A stretch of DNA of 64,000 bases from assembly GCF_000092845.1 (NCBI RefSeq), contig NC_014150.1, forward strand, positions 1,354,919 through 1,418,918, read 5' to 3'. This DNA comes from Brachyspira murdochii DSM 12563. Its GTDB lineage: Bacteria; Spirochaetota; Brachyspiria; Brachyspirales; Brachyspiraceae. Both the position numbers and the translations under genes were made by a program. A model generated the notes under the pieces. That model was not told the origin of the DNA, did not search any database, and saw nothing but the letters and a program-made list of their open reading frames with translations. Shown here in pieces: positions 53,535 to 62,640 of this stretch; position 1 is the first letter of the stretch; each line of letters begins with the position of its first letter.

Positions 53535-54770
53535 TTATTTCTCTTCTGCTGTATCTAATATCTTTGTCTTTACCTCCTCTAAAAAATTATTATCTTTATC
53601 TACACCAGCTATGAACAGTTGATTAGTTTCTAATAAATTAATAGTTTCTCCGTCTTCTACAAACTCTCCATTTTCATCGGATACTATTTTTATTATAGGC
53701 CTTATTGGGAAATTGGGATTAGCAGCAAAAACAAATCCTTTTCTTTTATCATTAAGAAGAACTATACAGCCTATAGGATATACTGTAAATATGCTTACAA
53801 ATGTTTTTGATATATTAGGATCATATTTAGTATTTGCCCCATGTATAATTTCTCTGACTGCATCTGAAAGGAAAATATCTTTTTTACTATTTTCCATGTT
53901 CTTTTCAAGCATGAGATTAAACGTAGATTTATGTTCATGAGTTTTAGATTTTGATAATGATATTCTTTTATGCTTAAGTATTTTTTCTACTGCATGTGCT
54001 ATAGAAACTATTTTAGTATAGAGGTGTATTTGATTGCCGGCCAATCCTCTGGGATAACCTTTGCCGTTATAAAGTTCATGATGAGCTAATGATATAAGAG
54101 CCACTTCCTCTTCAAAGCGGAAACTATTTTTCATTATTTTATATCCGTAAACAGTATGCTTTTTTACTTCATTGTACTCTTCAGTAGTAAAGCGTCCTAA
54201 TTTATTTAATATTTTATCAGGTACTTTGGTTAGTCCTATATCATAGAGCATAGCACCTACACCTAATTTTTTTACTCTGTTTTCAGAGAATTTCATAGCA
54301 CGCCCTATTATCATAGATATCATTGATACATTCAAGGACCTTATATAGTATTCATCAGCTTTAGGAAGATTTGAAAGATTAAAAAGTTGAAGCACGCTAT
54401 TTAAATTCCTGCCTACTATATCCAAAATTTCATCTATAATTTCATTAAGTTCATTAATATTTACTATATTATTATTTTTATAATTACCCAAATTTGTTTT
54501 TACTTTCTTAATAATATTAAAATATATTTTTTTAAATACTTTATACTCTCTTATAAACTTGTCAAAATCTGCACTAACCTGCTGCATATCCATAGAAGCT
54601 GCTTCCTCAACAAACACTTCCTCTATATCCCATTTCTTCAATCTCATTATATCATCTTCTTTAATATCTATATATCCAGTAGATGCTATAAAATCATTGT
54701 ATAGGTATATATCTTTTTTTTCTGCTTTAGTTTTAATATCTTGAACGTTTATTTTATTAAATTTTCCCAT
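53535..54770 (-). CDS. HD-GYP-like protein with degenerate metal site
   Basis: 411 residues. The N-terminal 140 residues match regions found before many HD-GYP domains. The HD-GYP domain runs at about 135-265: KKHTVYGYKI (His205), SLAHHELYNGKGYPRG (His230, His231, GYP 238-240). The HD signature reads LYDIG (Tyr176-Asp177), and the first ligand region YIRSLNVS has Arg144 instead of His. Loss of two metal ligands suggests it cannot hydrolyse cyclic-di-GMP and may bind it or act as scaffold. It is preceded by flhX and the fliK-like gene. Confidence 0.8.
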   Translation of the reverse strand: MGKFNKINVQDIKTKAEKKDIYLYNDFIASTGYIDIKEDDIMRLKKWDIEEVFVEEAASMDMQQVSADFDKFIREYKVFKKIYFNIIKKVKTNLGNYKNNNIVNINELNEIIDEILDIVGRNLNSVLQLFNLSNLPKADEYYIRSLNVSMISMIIGRAMKFSENRVKKLGVGAMLYDIGLTKVPDKILNKLGRFTTEEYNEVKKHTVYGYKIMKNSFRFEEEVALISLAHHELYNGKGYPRGLAGNQIHLYTKIVSIAHAVEKILKHKRISLSKSKTHEHKSTFNLMLEKNMENSKKDIFLSDAVREIIHGANTKYDPNISKTFVSIFTVYPIGCIVLLNDKRKGFVFAANPNFPIRPIIKIVSDENGEFVEDGETINLLETNQLFIAGVDKDNNFLEEVKTKILDTAEEK

Positions 54771-54774
54771 AGCT

Positions 54775-55038
54775 TTATTCTGCCTTTAATTTATATATAT
54801 ATTTTAATATTATACTTACTGCTTCATATAGTGAATATGGTATCTCTTCGCCTATTTCTAACTGCATCAAATGATGAGCGGTTTTTTCATCAGAGACTAC
54901 AGGAACTTTGTTTTTATGTGCTGTCTCTGCCATTCTTTTTGCCAAATAATGCCTGCCTTTTGCTATAACAACTGGGGCATTATGTATATCTCTATTATAT
55001 AATATGGCAGCTGCCTCTTCAATATCTTTATTTTTCAT
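54775..55038 (-). CDS. FlhB C-terminal homologue (FlhX/YlqH-like)
   Basis: 87 residues resembling the cytoplasmic C-terminal domain of FlhB/YscU without membrane part: AAAILYNRDIHNAPVVIAKGRHYLAKRMAETAHKNKVPVV and later the IPYSLYEAVSIILKYIYKL end. The NPTH autocleavage site is absent. In Bacillus a similar gene, ylqH, follows ylqG. The gene overlaps the fliK-like gene by 11 bp, and the HD-GYP gene starts 4 bp after it. A role in flagellar export is inferred. Confidence 0.8.
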   Translation of the reverse strand: MKNKDIEEAAAILYNRDIHNAPVVIAKGRHYLAKRMAETAHKNKVPVVSDEKTAHHLMQLEIGEEIPYSLYEAVSIILKYIYKLKAE

Positions 55039-56110
55039 TATTATTTCCTGCTAAGTTTATTTCTATTTTTATATTATCAAAATCCTTTATCAGATGCATA
55101 ATCTCTTCTGATTTTACCTTATTATACAGCTTTTTATCAAATAATTGAATATCAAATAAATATTTATTAGTCTCATATTCAGATATTTTTATTTCACATA
55201 ACTCTTTATCATTATCATAAAAAACAAAACTTAATTTATTTTTCTTTTCGCTTTCTTCTTTGTTTATATATAGAAGAAGTTCTTTTACCTCTCCGTTTAT
55301 GATAAAAGGGATTGGAAGCATAAAAACTGTTTCTTTAAAATTTCTATTCTTCTTATTAGAAGAAAGTATTTTAAGAACAAGCATAAGCATATTAGAACTA
55401 TCAGAAGATAATTCACCCTGAAGCATATCAAAGAGCATAAACCATGCATTAAAATTAGCATTGGCATGTATATATTTATCTAAATTTTCTGCTAGATTAT
55501 TATTGCTGTTTAAGGCAGCAGTATTTAAAAGCATTAGTAATATTTCGGTTGTTTCAGTATTTTTGTTAGAGTTTTTTATAATGCTAAGAATGTCATTGAA
55601 ATGTCTGAAAATATTTCCTAAAGAATTTATTTCTTCTACCGTTAAATATACCCCGTTAGACATTGCATTTAATATAAACTTCTTCTTATTGATATCCAAG
55701 TCCGGAAGGTATTTTAATATAGTCTCCAAATATCTGATATTTTCATGGCTTGGTTTTATTCCTTTTTCTAGTAATATATTAGAAATTTCGGAATTATCTC
55801 TAGTTATGTTAACTAAAATATCTTTTTTTGTACTGATATTTTTTAAATTTTCTCTAGCCTCTTTTAGGCTTGAAGCATCTTTTAATAATGTTAATGTTAT
55901 CTCGCCGTTCTTTTTTCCTACTAAAGCAAAGCCTTTTTCTGTCATGCCGTTTTTGAATAATGCTGTAACCTTATTTCCCATTATATTTATTAAAGCTCTC
56001 TCAGAATCAAGCTTACGCATTACAGAATATCTTACTATATCCCCATCTTTTATATTTACAGAATTATTTTTGTTTGTTATATTATTAAAATATTTACCTA
56101 CATTAAGCAT
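55028..56110 (-). CDS. FliK/YlqG-like protein
   Basis: 360 residues. The N-terminus has an OB-like strand set (IKDGDIVRYSVMRKLDSERALINIMG) and a helical middle. The C-terminal third (VFMLPIPFIINGEVKELLLYINKE, LSFVFYDNDKELCEIKI) resembles the hook-length control C-terminal domain. With the overlapping FlhX gene it matches the ylqG-ylqH pairing of Bacillus. Low overall conservation makes the exact role uncertain. No signal peptide or membrane segment. Confidence 0.6.
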   Translation of the reverse strand: MLNVGKYFNNITNKNNSVNIKDGDIVRYSVMRKLDSERALINIMGNKVTALFKNGMTEKGFALVGKKNGEITLTLLKDASSLKEARENLKNISTKKDILVNITRDNSEISNILLEKGIKPSHENIRYLETILKYLPDLDINKKKFILNAMSNGVYLTVEEINSLGNIFRHFNDILSIIKNSNKNTETTEILLMLLNTAALNSNNNLAENLDKYIHANANFNAWFMLFDMLQGELSSDSSNMLMLVLKILSSNKKNRNFKETVFMLPIPFIINGEVKELLLYINKEESEKKNKLSFVFYDNDKELCEIKISEYETNKYLFDIQLFDKKLYNKVKSEEIMHLIKDFDNIKIEINLAGNNNEK

Positions 56111-56239
56111 GTAATTATTATATGATGTTTTATAAATTTGTTAATAGTAAGTATTAATTTTAACTTTAATTAAATAAAAACATAACTTTATTTTTTGACA
56201 AATTATAATTATTTAGATATATAAAAATTTATTCAAAAA

Positions 56240-57970
56240 TTATACACTCACATCTATAAACTTAAACTCTTTTACATCAAATAATCCGTTTGTAGTAAGT
56301 TTTATTTCTGGTATAACTGGAAGTGCCATAAATGATAAAGTCATAAAAGGGTCTATATCTCTATTAACATTAAGTTCATTATAAGCTAATTCATGCATAG
56401 AATATATTTTTTTTACTATATCGCTTGGCGTTTCATTTGACATAATGCCGGCTATTTTTAATTCTAAAGTATCAAGAACTTCACCATTCTTTACTATGGT
56501 AATGCCGCCAGAACATTTTTCTATTTCTTTTATAGCAAGTATTATATCTTCATCATTATCTCCAACTGCTATTATATTATGAGAGTCATGAGAAACACTT
56601 GCTGCTATTGCTCCGTTTTTTAATTTATAATTTTCTATTAAACCCAAACCTATTTTACCAGTTCTTTTATGCCTTTCTGCCACTACCAATTTTAATATAT
56701 CAACACTCTTTCTGTATTTAAAATATCCGTTTTCAAAGCCCACTATTCTCACACTTTTTTCTGTTATCAAATCTTTATTAACTATTCTTATAACATTAGC
56801 CTCATCTGTTTTTAATTTTATCTGTATATCATTAACCGTAATAGGAGCGATATTTACCGTATTAAAAATATTATCATTATAATCATCTTTATCTGTTTTA
56901 AATAAAGCATGTCCGTTTTCAGAAACCAATTTACCATCTATAAATACTTTATTAGCCTTAAAATCTTTCAAATCATCAAATAAAACAATATCCGCCTTAT
57001 ATCCGGAAGCTATCAAACCAATATTTTTAAGCCCGTAGCATTCTGCCGCATTAATAGTAGCCATAGCAATAGCATTAAATACATCAAGACCATGTTCAAC
57101 TGCTATTTTTAAATTATGAGATATATGCCCGTATTTCATTATATCGTCCAAATGCTTATCATCAGTACACATAGCACATCTTCTGGCATTGCTTTGATTA
57201 ACTCCCTGTAAGAGCGAAGCTAAATTCTGAGCAGCAGACCCCTGCCTTAAAAGTACATACATTCCGTTAGCTATTCTTGCCTTTAAATCTTTAGCAGATA
57301 CGCATTCATGGTCGGTATAAACTCCAGCAGCCCTATAAGCATTAAGCGTTTTTCCTCCAAGCATTACTCCATGCCCGTCTATAATCTTACCTGCATTAAT
57401 AGAAGCAATAAGTTTTCTAATAACTTCCCTATCAAGTGATAATACACCTTGAGCATTCATCATCTCGGCAAGTCCTAATATATCATCATCATTTATAAAC
57501 TCTTCTATAATATCTGCATCAAGTATAGCTCCGGAATCTTCAAAGCCCACAGCAGGTACGCATGAAGAAAGCATAAACTTGCATTTTAAAGGACTCTTTT
57601 TAGCAGAGTTAATCATAAACTTTATGCCTTCAATACCGCATACATTCGCTATTTCATGAGGGTCTGTTATTATTAAAGTAGTACCGAAAGGAATAACCAC
57701 TTCTGCAAAACTAGCCGGAGTACATAAAGATGACTCTATATGCACATGCGAATCTATAAGTCCGCTTGCAGCATAAGAGCCTTTAGCATCTATAACTTCT
57801 TTTCCATTATAAGAACCCACGCCTACAATATAGTCATCTGAAATCGCAATATCCGCATCAGTAATTGTTGAAGATATTGGGTCTACTACCTTGCAGTTTC
57901 TTATTACCAAATCAGCTAAAACCTTACCGCTTGAAATTTCTATCATCTTTGATAATTTTTCTATAGTCAT
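56240..57970 (-). CDS. ade: Adenine deaminase
   Basis: 576 residues of the amidohydrolase fold with SHVHIESSLCTPASFAEVVIPFGTTLIITDPHEIANV in the metal-binding N-terminal half. DGHGVMLGGKTLNAYRAAGVYTDHE, RCAMCTDDKHLDD and the C-terminal SHDSHNIIAVG block also fit. It turns adenine to hypoxanthine in purine salvage. Length is typical. No purine riboswitch pattern was seen in the 340-bp upstream gap. It stands as a single gene. Confidence 0.92.
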   Translation of the reverse strand: MTIEKLSKMIEISSGKVLADLVIRNCKVVDPISSTITDADIAISDDYIVGVGSYNGKEVIDAKGSYAASGLIDSHVHIESSLCTPASFAEVVIPFGTTLIITDPHEIANVCGIEGIKFMINSAKKSPLKCKFMLSSCVPAVGFEDSGAILDADIIEEFINDDDILGLAEMMNAQGVLSLDREVIRKLIASINAGKIIDGHGVMLGGKTLNAYRAAGVYTDHECVSAKDLKARIANGMYVLLRQGSAAQNLASLLQGVNQSNARRCAMCTDDKHLDDIMKYGHISHNLKIAVEHGLDVFNAIAMATINAAECYGLKNIGLIASGYKADIVLFDDLKDFKANKVFIDGKLVSENGHALFKTDKDDYNDNIFNTVNIAPITVNDIQIKLKTDEANVIRIVNKDLITEKSVRIVGFENGYFKYRKSVDILKLVVAERHKRTGKIGLGLIENYKLKNGAIAASVSHDSHNIIAVGDNDEDIILAIKEIEKCSGGITIVKNGEVLDTLELKIAGIMSNETPSDIVKKIYSMHELAYNELNVNRDIDPFMTLSFMALPVIPEIKLTTNGLFDVKEFKFIDVSV

Positions 57971-58242
57971 GAATAGTCCTTATCATTAATATACATATTT
58001 TAATATTATAGTAAATTATAATAATATTTTCAAATTTATACTTGATTATATAAAATTGTAATATATTCCATTTATAAATTTATATATTTTTGATAAATTC
58101 ATTGTCAGTTTTTCACAAGCTGATGCCTAAAAGTAGTTATTATGAAATTTATATTATATAAAAGATTAAATTATAGTTGTGTATGAAACTGCAAGAACTT
58201 TAATTAATTTTTTATAATGCATATATTTAATAATAAAAAACT

Positions 58243-58271
58243 TTGACAAAAAAACATATTTTAAGTATAAA
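58243..58271 (+). promoter_or_regulatory. Promoter of the AhpD-like gene
   Basis: TTGACA (58243-58248) and TATAAA (58266-58271) are separated by 17 bp, 37 bp before ATG. The rest of the 57971-58307 gap is AT-rich with nothing else seen. Confidence 0.65.
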
Positions 58272-58307
58272 TTAATACAAACAAAAAATATATTAGGATG
58301 AAGAATA

Positions 58308-58931
58308 ATGAATAATCTAATCAATTTTAAAATTAAAGACAAAGACAATTATTTTGAAAGCATAGAAGATGCCTATATAAAGCCTCCAAAGAAAATACCT
58401 CTATTTTTAAAACTTCCAATGCGGATAGCAAAAAAGAAAGTAAAAAAAGACCTGCTCCTTCCAAAGATTTTAGCTTGGAATCCTAAAACCGCAATAAGCT
58501 CTGGTATAATGGAGGCATTAATTACACATGATGATAAGGAAGTGCCTAAAAGACTTTTAAAACTCATAAGAATACAAATCTCAATAGACATAGCCTGCCC
58601 ATTTTGTATAGATATGAACAGCTTTGAATATGATAAAGAAAATGTAACCGAAGAAGAAATAAAATATTTACAAAATAAGGATATAGATTCATGCCATACA
58701 ATGTCAAATAAAGAAAAGATTGCTTTAAAATATATTTCAGCCATTACAAAAACACCAGTAATAATATCTGAAGCATTAATAACGGAAGTAAAAAAAGAGT
58801 ATTCAGAGAGAGCAATATTAATATTAGCCTCTACTGCCGCACAGGTAAATTATTGGGCTAGACTTATAAGGGCTTTGGGAGTACCTACTGCTGGATTTAC
58901 AAATATTTGCAAAATTAATAAAAATAACTAA
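58308..58931 (+). CDS. AhpD-like / carboxymuconolactone decarboxylase family protein
   Basis: 207 residues, all-helical, with CPFC at Cys97 and Cys100 in the second helix of the AhpD fold. AhpD has the CxxCxxxH proton relay; here the His is Asn104, so peroxidase activity may be altered. SNKEKIALKYISAITKTPVIIS and NYWARLIRALGVPT fit the family C-terminus. GGATGA precedes ATG. A cytoplasmic redox or decarboxylase role is inferred. Confidence 0.75.
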   Translation: MNNLINFKIKDKDNYFESIEDAYIKPPKKIPLFLKLPMRIAKKKVKKDLLLPKILAWNPKTAISSGIMEALITHDDKEVPKRLLKLIRIQISIDIACPFCIDMNSFEYDKENVTEEEIKYLQNKDIDSCHTMSNKEKIALKYISAITKTPVIISEALITEVKKEYSERAILILASTAAQVNYWARLIRALGVPTAGFTNICKINKNN

Positions 58932-59017
58932 AGATTTATTTTTGAAAAAATCATACAAAATATTATAATGATATTTCAAGATAACTATACACATAAAAAT
59001 ATAACAGATATAATATT

Positions 59018-59272
59018 ATGAACATAGAAGTTAAAGTAACAGCGGGAGCTAAATCCAATAGTTTTAAATTTGAAAATGGTGCTTATTATGTTCGCATTAT
59101 GGCTAAGGCTATAGACGGCAAGGCTAATAAGGCTATAATTGAATTTTTGGCTGATGAGCTTAATATTAAAAAAAAAGATATTGATATACTTAAAGGTGAG
59201 AAAAGCAGCAAAAAAATTATAGCTATTAATATCGAAGAAAATAAACTCAAAGAGTATTTTAGTAAAAATTAG
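59018..59272 (+). CDS. DUF167/YggU family protein
   Basis: 84 residues, normal for the family: IEVKVTAGAKSNSF at the N-terminus, YVRIMAKAIDGKANKAIIEFLADEL (the conserved DGKAN) and KGEKSSKKI. The function of the family is not known. No clear Shine-Dalgarno is visible. It is followed 117 bp later by the EamA gene and probably transcribed alone or with the AhpD-like gene. Confidence 0.85.
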   Translation: MNIEVKVTAGAKSNSFKFENGAYYVRIMAKAIDGKANKAIIEFLADELNIKKKDIDILKGEKSSKKIIAINIEENKLKEYFSKN

Positions 59273-59389
59273 ATTTTATTACGATATAAACTGTTAAATT
59301 TTTTGTATTATTTTTTTGCATAAAACTCAATTTTCAGTATAATATTTAAACTAAAATAATAAAAAACTATTACTTTCGGATTTTTATTT

Positions 59390-60256
59390 ATGGGCATATT
59401 CTTACTTATCGGAGTTACGGCATTATCAGCATCAGCAATATTTGTTAAACTAGCTAATGCCCCGTCATCTATAATGGCATTTTACAGAATATTTATTTCA
59501 TTCTGGTTTATTTTTATTATTACAATGTCAAAAAAAACAACCAGAGAAGAAATATTTTCTCTTACAAAAAAAGAAATTATACTAGGCTTAATATCTGGTG
59601 TTTCACTTGCTCTTCATTATTTTTTATGGTTTCATTCACTAAATCTCACATCAGTTGCAAGTGCTACTGTAATAGTAACACTTCAGCCTTTATTTGCATT
59701 CGTGGCTGGATATTTCTTTTTTAAAGAAAGATACACAAAACTAGCAGTATCTGGTTTTATCATAGCGGTAATAGGATCTATTATCATAGGCTGGGGAGAT
59801 TTTCAATTAAGCGGAAAAGCTCTGATTGGAGATTTGCTTTCATTTATATCGGCTGGGTTTATAAGCAATTATTTTATTATAGGACAGTATACAAGAAGAA
59901 GATTATCCGCATTCAGCTGGATAAGCCTCACATACTTTTTTGCTTTTGTATTTTTAGGTATATTATCATATATAATGCATATACCTTTTACTGGCTACTC
60001 ATCAAAAACTTGGTTTAATATATTAGGGCTTACTTTGATATCAACTATGCTTGGTCAAATGGTATTTACTTGGCTTTTAAAATATTTCTCTGCCACAGTT
60101 ATATCTATGACTATTTTAGGAGAGGCTGTAGGAACATGTATACTAGGATATTTTATACTTCATGAAACTGTAAGCCTTCAGCAGTTTGTAGGGATAATAG
60201 TAATACTGCTTGGTATAGGAATATTTTTGTGGGAAAAAAGAAAAACTATTTCATAA
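59390..60256 (+). CDS. EamA/DMT family transporter
   Basis: 288 residues and ten helices in two EamA units. SASAIFVKLANAPSSIMAFYRIF, HYFLWFHSLNLTSVASATVIVTLQPLF and VISMTILGEAVGTCILGYFILHETV are typical. Substrate unknown. It is followed 40 bp later by the MoxR-type ATPase gene on the same strand. It is distinct from the EamA protein at 47843. Confidence 0.88.
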   Translation: MGIFLLIGVTALSASAIFVKLANAPSSIMAFYRIFISFWFIFIITMSKKTTREEIFSLTKKEIILGLISGVSLALHYFLWFHSLNLTSVASATVIVTLQPLFAFVAGYFFFKERYTKLAVSGFIIAVIGSIIIGWGDFQLSGKALIGDLLSFISAGFISNYFIIGQYTRRRLSAFSWISLTYFFAFVFLGILSYIMHIPFTGYSSKTWFNILGLTLISTMLGQMVFTWLLKYFSATVISMTILGEAVGTCILGYFILHETVSLQQFVGIIVILLGIGIFLWEKRKTIS

Positions 60257-60296
60257 TATAATTTTTATATAATTAAAAAAAAGAGGATAACATTTT

Positions 60297-61394
60297 ATGG
60301 ATAAAGATAAAATACATCAAAAACCCTTAATGGAAGAACTTTATAAAGATGAACTTGATGCACTTAAAAAAGAAGATAAAAATAAAAAACCAAAAAATTG
60401 GCTTCTTTCTCCGCAGGCAGTAAGAGACTTTATACTAGGCAAAGAATTAAAAGACGGCACTGTTATAAAAAGAAAATTCTACGGTGATGATGCCTTAGTA
60501 GAAAGAGCAATAATAACATTAGCAGGCAACAGAGGATTAATGCTTGTAGGAGAACCCGGTACTGCCAAAACTATGCTAAGCGAATTATTATCAGCAGCTA
60601 TCAGCGGAAACAGCACTATAACTATACAGGGAACGGCTGGAACTAATGAAGATAATATAAAATACTCTTGGAATTATGCTATGCTTTTTGCAAAAGGTCC
60701 TGTAGAAGAGGCACTTATACCATCTCCTGTTTACAGCGGTATGAGCAAAGGGATTATTACAAGATTTGAAGAGATTACAAGATGCCCGCTTGAAATACAG
60801 GATTCTCTTATAAGTATATTAAGCGATAAAATTATGAATATACCCGAACAAAACAGAGTATTATTTGCAAATGCTGGGTTTAATATTATAGCTACTGCCA
60901 ATACCAGAGATAAGGGTATAAATGAGATGAGCAGTGCCTTAAAAAGAAGATTCAATTTTGAGACCGTTGAGCCTATCAAAAATCCTAAACTTGAAGGCGA
61001 AATAATAACAAATCAATGCCAAACTTTATTAGAGCTTGCTGATATCGATATTGATATAGATTATGATGTTGTAGACATTCTTGCTTCTACATTTAATGAA
61101 CTTAGAAGCGGAAAAAGTTTTGAGAATACTAAAATACAGGAGCTTAACTCTGTTATGAGTACGGCTGAGGCTGTTTCTGTATATTATCAGTCTGCTCTTC
61201 ATTCATATTATTACGGAGATAAAAAAATAAAAATGGAAACTGTAGTTGGCAGCTTGATTGGAAGTGTGGCTAAAGAAAATAAAGATGATATTCCTAAATT
61301 AAAAAACTATTTTAATAACTCTGTCAAAATAAAAGCTGAAAAAATGGGGAAAAGATGGAAAGAGTATTATGAAAGCAGAAATTTGATTAAATAA
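60297..61394 (+). CDS. MoxR-type AAA ATPase
   Basis: 365 residues. Walker A GEPGTAKT (85-92) and the MoxR block QGTAGTNEDNIKYSWNYA are followed by IITRFEEITRCPLEIQDSLISILSDK as Walker B region and IIATANTRDKGINEMSSALKRRF with the arginine finger. MoxR ATPases act as chaperones for VWA-domain proteins in enzyme or stress assembly. No VWA gene follows here. GAGGAT lies before ATG. Confidence 0.88.
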   Translation: MDKDKIHQKPLMEELYKDELDALKKEDKNKKPKNWLLSPQAVRDFILGKELKDGTVIKRKFYGDDALVERAIITLAGNRGLMLVGEPGTAKTMLSELLSAAISGNSTITIQGTAGTNEDNIKYSWNYAMLFAKGPVEEALIPSPVYSGMSKGIITRFEEITRCPLEIQDSLISILSDKIMNIPEQNRVLFANAGFNIIATANTRDKGINEMSSALKRRFNFETVEPIKNPKLEGEIITNQCQTLLELADIDIDIDYDVVDILASTFNELRSGKSFENTKIQELNSVMSTAEAVSVYYQSALHSYYYGDKKIKMETVVGSLIGSVAKENKDDIPKLKNYFNNSVKIKAEKMGKRWKEYYESRNLIK

Positions 61395-61545
61395 ATATTT
61401 TAACTCTATTTGTTTCACCGATATTTTAAATAATAAAAATTAAATTTAATAAAAAATATTGTTCTCAAATACTAATTTAATATTAAAAATAAAAATATAA
61501 ATTAAGAACAATAACTATTTTTTTATTTTTTTTACTGCTTTACTA

Positions 61546-61573
61546 TTGACATATAAAAATAAATTTACATAAT
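61546..61573 (+). promoter_or_regulatory. Promoter of the EFR1 ferredoxin gene
   Basis: TTGACA (61546-61551) and CATAAT (61568-61573) are separated by 16 bp, 40 bp before ATG. Confidence 0.5.
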
Positions 61574-61613
61574 ATATATCATACAGTTTAAATACATTAA
61601 GGGAGTATATCAT

Positions 61614-62441
61614 ATGTTTGTAAATAAAGTATATTCAATATATTACAGTGCAACAGGCACAACACAAAAGATAGTTTCTTTTATAGGAGAAAATATCGCA
61701 AAACAGTTAAATGTCCCTTTTGAAAAAATTAACTTTTCTTTACCAAAAAACAGAGAAAAAGTATTGGAGTTTAAAGAAGGAGACCTTGTAGTATGCGGAA
61801 GTCCTACATATGCAGGAAGAATCCCTAATGTTATGCTTCCTTTTTATAAAAATAACATCAAAGCTAGCGGAGCTTTGGCTATACCAGTAGTTTTATATGG
61901 AAATAGAAACTTTGACGATTCTTTAATAGAGCTTAGAAATACTATGGAGGAAAACGGTTTTCATACAATAGCTGGTGCCGGATTTATAGGGGAACATGCA
62001 TTTTCGTATGTGCTTGCTGCCAACCGACCTGATGAAAAGGATATGGAAATAGCTTTAACATTTGTTAATAAGGCTGTAGAAAAAATAAAAAATAATGAAG
62101 AAATACCTTCTGAACCTATAAAGGTAAGAGGAAATGAACCTATACGTCCTTACTATATTCCTAGAGATGAACATGAACATGCTATTGATATACTTAAAGT
62201 AAAACCAAAAGTAGACACTTCTAAATGCACCAACTGTAAAACTTGTGCTCATGTATGTCCGCTTGCTTCTATAGATTTTGATGATATTACAAAATATGTA
62301 GGTAAATGTATAAAATGCGGTGCCTGCATAAAAAAATGTCCAGAACATTGCAGATATTATGATGATGAAGGTTTCCTATATCATCAGCATGACCTTGAAA
62401 AACAGTTTGAAAGAAGAGCTGAACCAGAGCTATTCTATTAA
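61614..62441 (+). CDS. EFR1-family flavodoxin-ferredoxin fusion protein
   Basis: 275 residues. An N-terminal flavodoxin-like domain shows the FMN loop YYSATGTTQKI and GSPTYAGRIP. The C-terminus carries two 4Fe-4S clusters: Cys205, 208, 211, 215 and Cys232, 235, 238, 242 (CxxCxxCxxxCP). This two-domain arrangement is EFR1-type and shuttles electrons in anaerobes. GGGAG precedes ATG. No dedicated partner enzyme is adjacent. Confidence 0.88.
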   Translation: MFVNKVYSIYYSATGTTQKIVSFIGENIAKQLNVPFEKINFSLPKNREKVLEFKEGDLVVCGSPTYAGRIPNVMLPFYKNNIKASGALAIPVVLYGNRNFDDSLIELRNTMEENGFHTIAGAGFIGEHAFSYVLAANRPDEKDMEIALTFVNKAVEKIKNNEEIPSEPIKVRGNEPIRPYYIPRDEHEHAIDILKVKPKVDTSKCTNCKTCAHVCPLASIDFDDITKYVGKCIKCGACIKKCPEHCRYYDDEGFLYHQHDLEKQFERRAEPELFY

Positions 62442-62492
62442 TTATAATTAAATTTTGAAACTTCCTATGATTATAATATATTAATGAAAAAT

Positions 62493-62522
62493 ACCCAATG
62501 GATTTTTATTTATTCATTGGGT
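62493..62522 (+). terminator. Hairpin after the EFR1 gene
   Basis: ACCCAATG and CATTGGGT form a perfect 8-bp stem with a 14-nt loop. The following sequence is T-rich but not a pure T-run. Confidence 0.5.
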
Positions 62523-62640
62523 CATTTATTATATTATTTCCATGTTTTATGATGATTAATTAAGAATATTATTACAAATACTTAAATATAATATATTTGT
62601 CTATTTATAATAAAATTAAAAACAAATAATAAAAAAATCA

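Noticed and set aside
55461..56114. 217-aa hydrophobic ORF opposite the FliK-like gene
   Set aside because: The minus-strand gene is coupled by overlap to flhX; the plus frame has no ribosome site or family.
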